Source: Rotaria macrura
Taxonomy: Eukaryota; Rotifera; Eurotatoria; Philodinida; Philodinidae
Direction of reading: 5' to 3'
DNA length: 64,000 bases
Assembly: GCA_900239685.1 (NCBI GenBank)
Contig: OENT01000448.1
Location: forward strand, 48,917 to 112,916
In this document: positions 38,160 to 52,432 of the stretch, in pieces
Layout: each line of letters starts with the position of its first letter
Position numbering within the stretch: the first letter of the stretch is position 1
Made by a program: the position numbers and the translations under genes
The notes under the pieces: generated by a model
What the model was told of the DNA's origin: nothing
What the model saw: only the letters and a program-made list of their open reading frames with translations
Database searches by the model: none

Positions 38160-39944
38160 TGATTATTAGACTGCTGTTGTTCTTTTTTTTGTCTACTAGA
38201 ATTAAAATGAAAAACTTTTCTTCTTGTAGTTCTTCGTTTATGACTGTGTGAACATATTAAAAAGTTTTCTTTGAAAACAAAAATCACTCAATATTTTGTT
38301 TTATATTTGATTTCTTCTAATAATCTGACAAGTATAACTTTAGGAATTCAATGTTTTCTTCATCGAATCGAAATTCTAAAAAGAACACGAACATATGCGA
38401 ATAGATCGCTTGTGATATGTCATAGTTACTTTTAATGAGAACGAGAAAGAAAAAACTTGTCTAATACTGACAATCAAATCTGCAGAAATCCATTCGGTGT
38501 AAATCTTTCATAGCTCGTATATTGATCGAAATTCAAGGTGAAAAAAACAAAAACATTGAATTCATATGCTAATTAGATTTGATTTGATTTAATATTAATA
38601 CAAATAATAAAAACTGTCATTTTGTCAACTGTTTTATTAATAGTCAATTTTTCAAATGTTGTCTGCATGTTATTCAATATATATATATATATATATATAT
38701 ATCAGGATATTGCCTATGCTCTTTGCCATGACCATATAATATGACTTTGTTGTATGAGATACTAACGAATGTTAAGATAAACCATGGCTATGTCAACGTT
38801 AAAATCTCAACAACTAACAACTTTGACAATATAATTAATTGGTTTTTCTTTCTATGTATAAGCATTGATTATTAACCAACAAGCCAGAAACACAAACACA
38901 AAGCTTGAAGGAAAAAAGAAGTCTCAATAGAGAACATGAAATTCATTTACTAGACTGATAGACGCACAGCTGATAAACTGGATCAAAGATGACACTAATT
39001 ATCTTGAGACTAATGATAGCAGATTTCTTTTTTTTTTCTTCTTTGTCAATCTAAAGAGTATCATAGCAAAATATATTATTGTATTTGGAAAAATGACTCG
39101 AATAATTAACATTCATTATTATTATCATTAATAATTATAGACAAACTCTTGACTATCCTTTATTCAACTGAATGTTGTTTGTAATCGAACATGAATTTTA
39201 GAGTACTGATTAGTTTTCTTATCTTTATTATGATCGGTTGTTTTCTTCATTGTTAGTTAGATACTCTCTTTTCTATCTTATCTAAGTTTATTCGACATAT
39301 ATAGAACTTATTTATGTATATGATGAATGACGAATGATAGAATTGAGAGTAATAAGAAAAATATTTAGCAGTCAAAGATCAACAGAATATATTCTTGTTT
39401 GTTTGTACTTGAATATTTATTCAATAATTCTTAGTACAAGAAAAACATTCATCAAGGTAGTGTTTAAATTTCATTTCGAGATGTTTAAATCTTCTAAGTA
39501 AAAATCTTAATCTTTTGACATATTTTTTGATATCTATACATAGAAAAGAAATACCATATCATGTGGATTTCCGAGATTCTCTATTGCAATTTTCGACCTT
39601 CCGGATCTATAACAATATCCTGTAATGACACTCTTATTTAATAAAAGAAAGTGACGTCTGACTTATGACGTCTTTTCTTTTGCAAGCAATACATAAAACA
39701 ATGAATTGAGTGGAAGTAGACGTTCAATGGATCACATATCATGAAATACAAGTATTTTGTCAAAACAAAAACTGCTGAACATCTATTCAAATGTAAATCT
39801 ATAGATGATTGTTTTTTTCGTCCTAAAGAAATTTTATTTCATAAATTTCATATATTTTAACACACACCAAAAGAAAACAAAATCGTTATTTAGTAGAAAG
39901 ACTGAAGTATTAGAGAAAGAAAAAAAAGCAGTAGTTTTTTGAAT
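38160..39944. other. intergenic, no gene seen
   Basis: Convergent spacer between the 3' ends of the GPCR gene (+) and the protease gene (-). Contains a TA microsatellite at 38677-38702 and otherwise AT-rich sequence. Confidence 0.6.
38677..38702. repeat. (AT)13 microsatellite
   Basis: Twenty-six bases of uninterrupted AT dinucleotides. Shorter TA runs occur near 25080, 34365, 34632, 48249 and 58267. Confidence 0.95.
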
Positions 39945-42930
39945 TTATTGAACCAAAACGTATGTTGCTGCTGTTGCTACACCGCAATTATTGTTTCTAC
40001 GAGACATAAGTACATAGCCATCGTTACCCCAATAAGTTGACCAAGAATTTTTCACAAGCCAATAATCTTCACCATTTAATGTGCCATAACCAACAGCAAG
40101 TACTGCATGATCTAAATCGTCGGGTTTGTTACCTGAAGACAAATATACTATTCATCTAGAATTATCTTAAGAATAGAGAAACATACCACAATCAGGATCA
40201 TAGAAAACTAAAAATAATAGAATAAAATTTTCAAATAAAATTCAATTAAATAATGCCTACCTCCACTTGCATAAAATAGAAAACCTTTATGAGCAGCATC
40301 AATAGCTAGAATAAGACATAAGTTATCAATAGCAATTAGAAAGTTAAACATATCGAACATGAAATTCATACCAACAGATATAGGTCCTTTTGTTGCAATT
40401 GCCATACGTAAAGCTTCTTCATCACCTTCAGTAATATTAACATAGCCAAGAATTTTTGCACCTTTCGTTGTATTATCATGATGACAGAAACTATCTTCTT
40501 GCAAATATGGACCATAGTCATCTTCGAAAGCAATGCCATCATGTTTCATAATATATTGATATGAACGAAAATCTTCTCCACCATCACAACCATTATTACC
40601 GAAACCCCATGAACAATCAATTAAATCTACATAGAAGAAAAAATCAAATATATAATTCAATTTTATCTTTAAATATATATTCAAACCTTGTTCAGATAAA
40701 CGAACTAATGTTCCATGCTAATAAACAAAGAAAATAATAGAATAGATATGAAAAACAAAATCATTCAATTACCTTAACAAAATAAGCACCTTCAATAGTA
40801 CCAGTTGTGCCGAATGACCAACATGAACCACAAATACCTTGATCTTTAACAGGTGTTACAGCTCCCATAATACGCCAATCAATCGAGTCGGGTATAGCAA
40901 GATTACTGCTCATGAATTCTTTTCTAGGAAATGGAAGTCCACCATTGTAACCTTTTGTATAACGACGACCACGAAGTACACGTAATTCATCGTCCTAATC
41001 AAAACGAAACAAATACAAAAAACAATTATTCAATAAAGAAATTATTTCATTTCAAAACTTTCTGTTCGATCAGCAAATTTATTGATCTTCATTTTGTATG
41101 GTAGTGATGCACGATTACGTGTATTGATATAACGAACATTTTGTCGAAAGACTTTCATACGTTGACGATGTTCTTGCTCGCTGGTATACTTATATCCATG
41201 AGTCTCTTTGAATTTGTTGAATGATGATTCAATATAATCTTCTGATTGACGATTGATATATTCACTCATTGGATTAAATAAAACACGAGGAGTTGTATGT
41301 TCAAGACCAGGTCCAGGGAAACCGGTGCATGTCATTCCTAATAGTCAAAAGAATCAATGGTAGAACATGACATTCATTAAATAACGAATTCAAAACGATA
41401 TACAACGTGACACTATAGTGTCTACAGTTGTCTCTTATTTTTAAATTATGTCTCACTACTAGTCTAGATTCACTATTCGAATATGAAAAGAAAAACATAT
41501 AGCTCATGTAAATCACTCATTCAAATCTTCTAGTTACAATTGCTATTCATGAATTCATCAGAATTTTCCATGCTCGATGTTTCTCCAAAAAATGAGATCC
41601 ATGTTTTATCTAGATTTCCTAACTATATTTTGGGAAACTAAATAGAACATAGTATGGTTCAAATATCACAAAGTTAGAGATGCTTAGTTTAATCTTCGAA
41701 AAGAAGCTCACTCATTCGATTTTCATATTGCATAAATTATCCGGTGTCATATTTCGTGCAGTCATATTGATCGTGTGAAACACTAGATAGGATTTCTCGT
41801 CTATATTCCATGTTGGTCAATTTCATAACAAGAAAATTTAATAACATATTGACTATGAGCAACTATTCATTATTCAAGTCAAATTAAACATAAGGAAGGA
41901 ATCGAGGGTTTCCTGTAGTGTCAAGTTTCACCCTGTTTCTGCCTAGATGAATTGATTTACATCGTAAATTTTCTTTTTCAATTCAATCAGAGACCGATCG
42001 ATGCATGATTCTTTTGAACTATCGATCAGTAATCTATCGAAATATGATTTTTTTTCTCTTTACCATCTGTAACATGAAATATAGCTGGATCAATTGGATT
42101 TTCGTCATAATTATAATAATCGATGGTATATTTATCGAAATGAGAACCAATTAATGTATCATAACCAAACATTTCATAATGAACGGGTTGTTTTGTATTA
42201 GCATTGACATAGAAAGTATATGTCGACTTTTTATCACCTACTTGTTCAACAGTTTGATAAACTTCACATTTTATTCCACGCCATTCACCAGGACCTACAT
42301 CCTAAATATATATTTATTGAAAAATTATTAATCGAAAAAGGCGAACACAAGCGAAATATTCGTGTCATTTATTACTTGAAATGATGACAGATCGGGAAGT
42401 GTATGTTGTACATCAACTACATCTTCTTTTGAGCCATTAGCTTGAAAACAACTGATCTTATTCAATACTTGTTCATCTAACATAAAAATAATTCAAATGT
42501 ATAATTTTAATCATGCGTAAATGATCACTTACCTGATATAGGTACAATTTTATAATTAGCACCAAAGTCTTGACTACCTTGTCCTTTACGTTGAAGAGTT
42601 TTTGCTGCACCTACATAACATGAACATGTTTTTCTTCTCGAATAATAAAATCATCTGACTAGGTCATTAACTAACCCCCATAGTAATCGATGCGTGAGAA
42701 GCCAGCATTGACATCAATCCATGATTCGAATGGTTCATTGATTTCTGCGTATGGTAATTGAATCACACCACTAACATGGTATACTGATGGAAGACTACCA
42801 CGTAAAACTGGACTTGCATGAATTGTTGCAATCACAACTAAGAATAAATAGATTACCCACACACTAATAAATTCGTATGTATAGAGAAGAGACACTTACG
42901 TGCAGTGATTAAAACAGCTAGTCGATGCAT
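39945..42930 (-). CDS. cathepsin-like cysteine protease, 26-29 kDa proteinase type (peptidase C1A)
   Basis: Twelve exons on the minus strand: 42930-42900, 42837-42676, 42610-42533, 42476-42376, 42301-42064, 41337-41063, 40994-40773, 40717-40687, 40626-40372, 40305-40261, 40207-40187, 40132-39945; 1647 nt, 548 aa, the usual length of this family. A signal peptide ([18 protein letters not shown]) precedes the long N-terminal domain typical of insect 26-29 kDa proteinases ([43 protein letters not shown]). An I29-like propeptide follows ([26 protein letters not shown]), then the papain domain. Catalytic residues are Gln347 and Cys353 in [11 protein letters not shown], His495 in [12 protein letters not shown] and Asn515 in [10 protein letters not shown]. 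Eleven introns; ten are GT-AG. The one after exon 6 starts GAAAGT instead of GTAAGT. A secreted or lysosomal digestive/immune protease. Confidence 0.92.
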
Positions 42931-45900
42931 GTTTCAATCTAGAAATCAAAGAATATTGCTTGATTTTTCTGCTGGCGTTTTTCTCTTATTTCATTGTCTT
43001 TTATGTGGCATAGTCGTTATCTTTATTCTCACGACCTTGAAGAACAACATCATCATCATGATGACTATATACAATGCTGATGATGGAAATATATATATGT
43101 ATATATTTTTTTTTACTTAAATAACAAGCAAATATTGTTATCATATGAGCAAAACCTAATCTTATTGTAACGGTTGAAATAGTTTTTCAGTCTCTCTTCT
43201 AAAAGTTTAGTCAATTTTCTAACATTAAAAAGTTCTAAATTCAATACATGATAATCATTCATCAACGTTGAATTATTGAACTTTATTTATGTCAGAAATT
43301 TATTGATTGTAGGCTATCTATCGTGCGAAATAATTAGCAGGTGCAACTGTTTAATTTAGTGCTCCATTGCATATAGAGTTTCGATTCCGTGTGAGATAAT
43401 TGGTGACTAAAGAAATCGAAATATAGTTGTGATAGGCAATCCAAATATCTATGACGAAGATTTTAGATTAAAAAAACTACACATTGAACTAGTATATCAC
43501 CATAGGATTTTGAGATTTTCTTGTAGTGTTTACGTTTTGCTAGCGTACTTGCACCACATAAATAGGCTTGTTTAGTGTATAAAGTCAGCTGAGAGGGAAA
43601 AACTATAGACAGGTATGATTATGACAATGTGATAGGTTACTATTTTGTTTCTATTAATAGTAAAACCAATCATAGAAAACTGGATACATTATGTATATAT
43701 ATTTATATCAATTATTACATACCAGTGACATCTGTATTATAAACTCATTTGAAGGTATTTTCATTTCATTCGAATGTTCTTTTATACCTATCATACATTT
43801 GTGGTTGCTTCAAAATTTAAGGAATAACGACTTATCGTTGGTATCCGATATCTTTCAACTTTCAAGTTAAGAAACAATCTCATAGCCTCTAGTAGTCTCA
43901 TTTAAACACATTAGTAAAAAGTATTGTTCATAAAGTTCCCAATTTACGTATAAGAAACTTGTTGGCGGGTAAAACCTTTTTGAACTAATGTATTCAAAGC
44001 AATTTGTTGAATTCCTTCTGATCAATTAAATGGGTATAACTTTAAAATAACAAAAGTGTTCGAGGTCTTTTTTGCGTTTTAACACAACTGCTATAAAAAG
44101 AACTATATCCAACAGTCATTAACTTCAAAGAGGTAACGTTTTTAACATTTCTTTCGAAGAAAAAATAACTTTTGAATCCAACAGAAAATAATTGAACATC
44201 TACTTTTCCGATCTGGATCTACATAGACAACACACATAATCCGTTTCATGGAAATTTTAGAAAATTGAATCCACGAATGGCGTTTCTCATCAACATGGAG
44301 TCGTTCGCCATCAGTTCTTATGAGCACATGTTTTCTATTTCTAATCATTGCAGAAGTATAGCGCTACGTAAAAGTAGAAACTGAATGCTTTGACAAAGAC
44401 AAGCCACTTTTTTCTTCGAGTTACTCACATATGGCCTTTATTCCCTTAAGGCTGATTGTGATATAGCACTTGCAAGCAAACGTTATTGAAAAAAATATTT
44501 ATCAGGTATCCAAATGATATACAAGTACTCAATTTCTTATGGACATCCTTTCGTAATCTGCTAACATAATAAAAACAGTTGCATCGAAGGCAGTAGATTT
44601 TATACAGCGTGGATCGAAGTCTATTGATTTCTATTGTTTTGATATCAAATCAATAGATTAAAAATTGATCTGAAAATTAATGATACAAAATACTCTAACA
44701 CAAATATATTTAGTCTTGCTTCAAATGTGTTTTAGATACTGATGATAAATGATATGTTCATAATTCGTAGTATTGCTTTTGAAGTTATCCTAAAAGGAGT
44801 GTCGATATGGATACAATAGTATTTCTTCATTCTAAGGGTTGCTTGATATTGCGGGTTTAATACGAAGCACAATTGAAATTACTTGTGAAAAGATTATTGG
44901 ATTGCACGTAACAAGGTCAGGTATTTGAAGACTGATTTCAAATATGACATTATAATAGGTTAAAGTACGTGAGACCATACGGTCTAGTTCGGTAGTTTAA
45001 ATAAGTAAAATGCCTTGATTTTGCACATGTTTGGTATCCCAGTATAGTTGAGGATAAAGTGTCTATAATCTTTTTCATATTTGCTTTTGATATAGAAAGC
45101 TAAAATTTTAGAAGAAAGACAATGAACTAGAATCTTTCATATTCAGACAAGAGTTACGCAAAACAATTAAGCAAAAAAAAAGCAATATTGTGTTCGAAAT
45201 TCGTACAGGTGCGAGTAAAGGATTATTTTTTAATCAAATGGTATCAAAGATGAAAATGTCGTACACCCATATGGAAAAGTAGTTGTCTAGTGTTTCGTAG
45301 AGCAAGAATCCCGTGATAAAGATGCTGAACATGCTAATATTCGATAGACCATTACTATAGCAGAGAAGACAAGGAAAAAATCGGATAGATTACAAAAGTG
45401 ATCATATAGAATGATGCTAGGTTTTTGAATGTCATGTATTTCAAAATACTTATAGAAATATGATTGTTTATTGTCATACAAGTTCATATGCTTTAATCGA
45501 TTGTCCTCGAAATCGCTAAAAGATTGGCTATGTATCGAATTATGTCAAAATAATAGTTGTACACTAAAATGTGATTTCAGAAATATAATTAATACTTAAG
45601 AAAAATATGTTTTGAATTCAAATCAAAAATATGAATGGATGTGAACATAGTAGGTAGATATCATCAGTTCTCTTTGATTATGATTGAAAATCGCCGAATC
45701 TCATTTTATTTTAAAACAGTGGAATCCTTACGAGAATAATTAGGCATTCACCTTGGATTTTCAATTTTTATATTCTAGTATAGGATACATAAGATAATTA
45801 ATATCTACGATTTAATTAAGTTTTTCATTTTCCTACTTAATTTGTACTTTTAAACTAATGATTAATCGGCGATTTTGGAATCTCGTTTCTATTGAGTCAA

Positions 45901-46428
45901 CAATCATATTGTTGACTTCTTAACTCTCACACGAGTAATGACAATTTTACGTCGACTATTTTTGAAAGCCAATAAAGTCACTACAATGTTCACGGCATAG
46001 GATTCAGAGCAATGCACTTAAAAATTGACACATATATGAAAAATTCCCTTTTTCAATTTATCCTGAGTTACTAGGGAACACTTATTATTGATGTAAAATT
46101 GAACAACTACTATAAATAGTTACACTGCAAGCATTCGATCGCGTATTTACATAACACACACTTCAAAGAAAAGAAATATGTACGGACTGTTTTGCATGTT
46201 TTTTCTTTCAATTTAGTCGTCAATTGGTAATAGAAAAACAGGTAAATGCTTGATTTTATCGACACGAATAGTTTAGCGACATCTCTACATCGTTTCTCTT
46301 CATTTCCATGACATTATGAGCAATTTATGGTTCTTTTGAATGTTATTGTACAAATTATTCAATTTGTTTAGTTGACAATTGACATTATCTTACTTCTTAT
46401 TTTAATACAAACAATTAACAACCGTACT
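42931..46428. other. intergenic, no gene seen
   Basis: Divergent promoters of the protease gene (-) and the coiled-coil gene (+) lie at the two ends. An ATG frame at 44142-44348 (-, 68 codons) has mixed composition but no recognised motif. The rest is AT-rich spacer. Confidence 0.5.
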
Positions 46429-48769
46429 ATGACCCAACATGATGTATCTTACAAACATCGATCAGCTCATCATACATCTGATAATTCGGAAGATAGAATG
46501 TCAAAAATTGGATCTCATCATTCACCAGGTGTAACTCATACATTCAACAGTAAAAATCCATTATCACCAGGGCCTACTCTCGAATCTGGTACACGAATTG
46601 ATTATCTTGAAAAAAGTCTTCGGTATATTCAGCAACAACAAGAACAGGTACTTACTGATTTACATAATGAAGTCAATCGACTTCAACAAGAAAATAGAGG
46701 TATCAATTATCATACATGTTGAAAACTACAATAACAAAGAACGACATTTACATCTAGATCTTCATTATCGATTCACTAAAACTGATACAGCAGCTTCAAA
46801 TGAATCGAAACAAAGAAATACAAATCATGCATCTTCTATTAGTCCAAGTAAATCGAATCAAGGTAATTATATAATAATAATAATCGAATTCCATAGAATC
46901 ATTCATTTTCAATAAATAAGATCATCAAAGTCAGTTTAAACAACAAATTGAGAAACTTGAACATCAATTAAATGAAAGCGAACAAAAAAATACATATTTA
47001 ACACGAACAATCGATGAATTAAATAAAGTATTATCATCGAAAACCGATGTACAAGATAACATATTTTCAAGTAAAGACGATATTCAAATAACAATAGACG
47101 CAGCTCCAAATCCATGTCAACACTTCTTCAACTTGGCATACGAAAAAGAGCAACAATTTAGACACGAAGTAATATTCTATAAAATTGTATTTCTAATGAC
47201 AGACAAACATGTCCTCTTATAGACATAGTACAATATAATTTTTGCACGCAGAATTTAAAATTCAAATAAATTATTCCTAGCTGAGATCATAAATTAATAG
47301 TAAATACTCATAAGAACACCATAGAAGACGATATTCATCATTTCTACTTTCAATAAGATTACATTAAAGAATTAAGAAGCTTAGAAAAAACTCCATCATT
47401 TTATCCTATTGTTGACCGAACTTTAGATTAGGTGTCGTATATATTCACAATGTTAAACCTTCGAACAAGATACAATGCAAACTAATCAAGCTATGCGCAA
47501 AAATACCTTTAGTTCATATGATATTAATTTCGAATAATATCGTTTTGTGTGTGTGTAGCTTAGTTAGTTTCAATAAATATTCGTCACAATATTGCCTAGC
47601 TTTGTATTTCTATTCATCTATGAATGAAATAATACGTAGGATCGTAATATTAGCGTAAATTTATCGTTGAATACATCCATAATATAAAATCGATTGCACT
47701 AGAAGATTTAATGCTTCGACGGAAAAGTATATTTTTCTGGATTACTTGTGATCTGACGGGCTTCAATCTACGGAAAATTGGTTTTAGTATTATAAGGTCA
47801 TAACTGTAGCTAGATGGTAAAAGGTATTAGTGCTGATGATTCTTCTTTTGTTAATCAATGAGTATAATCTAATCAAAGGCACCGATCTCACCAATAGTTG
47901 TTTTATTTCTTTCATCACTACACAACATGTACAATACGTTGAAAGCTATATGCTTATCTATTAAGATAAACAAATTACGATCTGCATTACTTGAAATTCT
48001 CAATAATGAGCAATTAAGTGCAGCATCGAAGACGCTCATCCGTGATTGTTTGACATCAACCAGTATTAATGAAAATCCATTGAGTAAAACTACTACAACA
48101 CCTGTTGATATGTACTTTGCTCATGGAGGCCAACAACAGAAACCTCTTGCTCTATCGTCAGCGATCGGAAAAAATTTAGCACCTCGACCGTATGTATCTA
48201 GTAACATTTTGTTTTCTATCAGCAATGATGACAACATAACAGAGCCAATATATATATATATATATGTATGTGTATCTATAATTAAACAGTGAGTTACCTA
48301 TTCGACGTTTGATTCTTTCGCCGCCAGTAGTTCCCGTACCGAGGTATCGTTATTATTGTTATTGTCTTGTCTGTTTTAATACTAAGCACATGCTTCTTGT
48401 CACTTGTTCATTGCCTCTATCGCTCGATTTCGAAACAAAAATAATAAATATTCTAGATCAAGTAGTCAACATCGTCCTATTGAACAACGTTTGGCTTTAC
48501 CACCAATCACACCGGCAAATAATGTCGCATTACAACGAGGTAAAAATAAATTTTCTCTGTTCTATAAACCCATAATTATATGCGTCTATGCATTTATAGA
48601 TCCAACGGATTTGACTAGTATGACTGGTTTGTATTCTAATGCATTCAGTCCAAAAGATGAACCTCTACCTCAAAATACAGTGAAATTTGTTGAAACATCC
48701 GTAGCTCGACGTGAACGAGCAACTCATGAATTACAAAAAAATAGACTGCTAAAAAGTCTTTATCATTAA
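46429..48769 (+). CDS. CCDC74/CCDC92-family coiled-coil protein
   Basis: Seven exons: 46429-46699, 46758-46862, 46921-47168, 47966-48189, 48290-48343, 48457-48539, 48600-48769; 1155 nt, 384 aa, with every junction GT-AG and in phase. Joining exons 1 and 2 gives the hallmark of the family: LEKSLRYIQQQQEQVLTDLH, then LQQENRDLHYRF, which parallels the LEK...FLQQQH...LKRENRDLHYK block of vertebrate CCDC74. Exon 3 continues a coiled coil (QQIEKLEHQLNESEQKN). The C-terminal half is Pro/Ser-rich with RRLILSPPVVPVPR and ends in a basic helix (RRERATHELQKNRLLKSLYH). I took the ATG at 46429; the frame is open upstream without ATG. Relatives are microtubule/cilium-associated; that role is inferred. The 797-bp intron 3 could hide an optional exon. 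Confidence 0.85.
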
Positions 48770-51057
48770 AGACATAGTTTTATATTTTATATATGTTCTT
48801 CTGTTCGATAAATGTCATTTTTGGTGATATTAAAATAATTTATGTACGTTGTCAATAGTAAAATTTAGAAATTATTTGATTTTCGATATGAAAACATTGA
48901 AAAATATTTGACTTCAGATTCAACTGACTGTTTCGCTATAAACGGTCGTAACTTCAAAAAACACAACTAGGAATATTCACTAGATATGTTTTCGCTCCAC
49001 AACTGAAGAGAAATTCTATTTAAGCACTCGTAAAACTATGTTCATTGCTTTGCTTACAACTCATGAAAGTGAATGCGATATAAAAGAATTCTTTGTCAGC
49101 AGAGAGACTGTCGTGCGCAATCAAAAGAAAATTGAATTCATCATTTTATAGCACTGAAAAATAGGACGATATGATTGAAGTTTCCATCATAGTTTTTAGT
49201 ACAAATGCTTTCTCGTGCCGTCCTAGAAATGAACTACTTCACAGTGGTATTAATAATCAATGGAATTCATCGGAATGATTATGAATATACGTCTTAATGA
49301 AAAGGTTAGATTTGACGCATGAATTATTTTGTTGTAAACTAGTAAAACGTGTTTTCTTTACATTTTAAAAAACAACAGTTCGAATAAGGAGGAGCTCTTC
49401 CGGATTAAACTCGATCTTGATTCACACACACTATTTCTTCTGTGTAATGCGTAGTTTTAAAAAGTACGTGTGTATTAATAGACTACTTGCTGTAGTCATT
49501 GCACTTCTATGAAATACAAAACATTGTGACCCAATAGTTGAAACATGATAATCAATTTCGAAGATGTATATTTTTATCAAAGAATATTTCTAAACGTTAG
49601 TTGTGTTTCAAATAATGTTTATTCTGAAAAACTAGCAGAGTAAATATCCTATATAGTTCAGTTTGTCACTATGATTTTACATCCAACGTTGAAAGGAAGG
49701 ATGTGGTGATACTATGCGAAACTGAATTGAAGTATCTTATATGTATTATTATGTAGATATTACATAATATGAACTCTAGAATAATCGAATTAATTAATAT
49801 GTACTGTACTGCATGATTCATCTATTTTTGTTCGTTTTATTGTATTTCGACTAAACTTGAAAAGCTATTTACTTTTATACGGTTAGATAGAACATTCATT
49901 TCTCTGTCGAATAGTCCATATTTGATCTGATTCATCTCTAACATTTTCTGAGACTTTAGTGAAGTTTTAAAATCCTTGTAACTGCCGCCTACTTGAGTAC
50001 TGAAACCTTTTTTATTTTTATATCGATAAATAGAATATTCGTTTTTCTATCAGGCTATATATTTTTTATTGGACTTAACCTTTATCTTGATAATAAACTT
50101 GATGATTTTCTGAGACATTTTCTCCAAAACTTATTTCATAGATTCCTCTCTGTTTTTTCGCCATGAAATTTTAGTTGTCTAAACATCTAAATATTTTACT
50201 CGTTAATATGTGCTTGCATTGAACGTTGATTTCTCTCTTGAATCATCTAATTTCAGTCTGTTTTTCATTGCTGTAACGAAAAGTACTAGGTGACTCAAAA
50301 TTGTAAAATTAAAATTAGGCGTTCTTCTCGAATGCAGAATGGTTATATTTAATACTTCACCCAAACGTTATTCCCATAGATCTCTTCAATCTGATACCAC
50401 TGTCGTGACAGTCTGATTAATTTTCAATGAAATATTCTATACTTGTAACTAAATATCACAGTGCAAAAAAACATTTTGGACGACTCTTAAAACTTCACTA
50501 AATTCTCAGGAAATCTTAGGGGTAAATCCGATCAAATATGCACTGTTCGATAGAGAAATAAATGTTCTGTCTAACCATATAAAAGTAAATAACTTTTCAA
50601 ATTTAGTCGAAGTACAGTAAAACGAGTAAAAATAGGTGAATCATGTTGTATTCTTGTAAAAAATTACATTTAAAAAAGTCAAATTATAGTTTTGATAAAC
50701 GATTACTATCTAGCCTTGTCATTTATGACATTACAAACTCGGAAACCCTAACATTTTTCGATTATACGTTTCCGGTTGTATAATTAAAAAGAGAGTGAGA
50801 AATCGTTGTTCGTGTCAATGTAGGTCGTGAGCCATACGATGCCATTATAAAAGAGAACAGTTTCAACGGATTATATACAAGAATAGTAAGATAATAATGA
50901 TATTTTGAATTTTGTTTGATCTTAACATGTATACATATATATACATGTTTTTCTTTTAACCAACTACATTTCAGTTAGTAAAAAAGATTGAAAAAAATAT
51001 ATACGTTAAAATTAGAATATCAAAAAAAAAACAAAATACGCATCTTTATGATAAATC
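48770..51057. other. intergenic with one foldback element
   Basis: No gene seen. The central part is the inverted repeat 49812-50645; the remainder is AT-rich spacer up to the second GPCR start. Confidence 0.55.
49812..50645. repeat. 834-bp foldback element
   Basis: The left arm (about 49812-49980) and the right arm (about 50485-50645) are reverse complements at roughly 85%. They start CATGATTCATCTATTTTT and end AAAAATAGGTGAATCATG. Inside the loop, degenerate copies of a stretch resembling TAGATAGAACATTCATTTCT recur near 50030 and 50220. There is no coding frame and no target duplication was recognised. Confidence 0.7.
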
Positions 51058-52432
51058 ATGGCAAGCTTTGACGAGATATTCAATGATATTCGAATCATTT
51101 TATTCACCATAATTACTCTGCTAGCTTTCATTTATATGATCCCAATTATTTGCATTCGTCGATTTCATCGTCGTAATATGCTACTTACACTTAACATATG
51201 TTTAGTTACTTTGTGTTGTTCTTTCTATTGGACAATCTTTTACACAGTTCTAAAATTCAATGGTTTGCTTATATATACATTTATGCTAAATTCATGCGCA
51301 TTCGTATTCCTTTTATCAACATTCGTAACTCTTCAAGTTCCATTCAGTTTGGTTACAGTTTCAATTAGTCGACTTTGTTCTGTGGTATATTTTAATAAGA
51401 CTCTATTCAAGACAAAGCGATGGGTATGGATCTGTATAACATGTCAATGGCTATTGGCAATTCTAATGACATTACCAGTTTTATTTGATATTCAACAGGT
51501 ACGTTTCTCTTTAAATGAATATTCAAGTTCATTCTATTCTATATGCGTCGTACTTCGATGGAGCTTGAACAATTCATCATCATGAAAATACAGTTAAAAA
51601 TTAAAATAAACAGATCAATCCGAGTGACTAAATTTGATTAAACTCGATTTTTATCAAAAGATGAAATAGTTTCTGAAGTATAAATCATTTTTCCAATAAA
51701 ATGTGGTTTTGATCAAGCCATGATATTTCTGTATTCTTAAAATTTTTGTTGACATGAGTGTCACAATAGAAAGTCCAAATCCGTTATAGTTCTCTAATTG
51801 CGGACAAAAGGAAACGTTCGGTCTTCTTTAAAATTGAATGAAATACAATGACATATTTGACCTGTACTCTAGGACAAAAAACTTTGACCGTTTCGCATAA
51901 GTACTAATCTAAACAAACAACCTGAGAATAAATCAACTGAATGAACAAGTACTTTTTCGTAATTAACGAGTGAATTTTAATCTTGAATTATTTGAATTTT
52001 CAATTTGAATAGAAATGCAAGTCTTCACAATGGACAGACATATACAAGTTTATAGTTATTGTAATAGTTCCATCAATTGTTTTTCTCATCGGCAACATTC
52101 TCATCTATATTACTGTACATTCATCAAGCCGTCGCATTCATCCAAGTGCATCTTCGACAATGGAAATTAATTCAAGTAATGTTCAACACGGAAGAATTAG
52201 CCGACGTGACGTTCATCTAATTAGACATATGATCATAATGTTTTCAATCTTTGTCGGTGGATGGACTCCATTATACGCCCTTCTTGCGATCGAAACTCAG
52301 AGTTCGTTGAATTCGAGTCTAGTTCCATGTTTTACTATATGGTGTCAAGTAGCCGTTCTATGCGATATGATCGATCTTTATTGGTACAATCATGAACTGA
52401 GAAATTATCTAACAAGGAAAATTTTTCAATAG
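51058..52432 (+). CDS. second rhodopsin-like GPCR
   Basis: Two exons, 51058-51498 and 52013-52432, separated by a 514-bp GT-AG intron in phase 0; 286 aa. Seven hydrophobic segments can be traced. Helix 1 is at about 12-32 (IILFTIITLLAFIYMIPIIC). Helix 3 starts at SCAFVFLLS and ends VTVSISRLCSVVYF, with Arg at the DRY position. Helix 4 contains the class A Trp (ICITCQWLLAILMTLP). Helix 5 is IVIVIVPSIVFLIGNILIYI. Helix 6 is IIMFSIFVGGWTPLYAL, close to the FxxxWxP pattern. Helix 7 ends LCDMIDLYWYNHELRNYL, where NPxxY is replaced. It is short and divergent from the GPCR at 36.8 kb, so the two are not recent duplicates. The ligand is unknown; it looks like a lineage-specific chemosensory or peptide receptor. 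Confidence 0.82.

Noticed and set aside
44142-44348. 68-codon minus frame with ATG (VYVDPDRK)
   Set aside because: Looks protein-like over a short stretch, but no continuation upstream or downstream could be found.
46598-46915. Overlapping plus frame across the coiled-coil gene introns
   Set aside because: Phase-correct splicing of exons 1-3 explains the region better and reproduces the ENRDLHY family motif.
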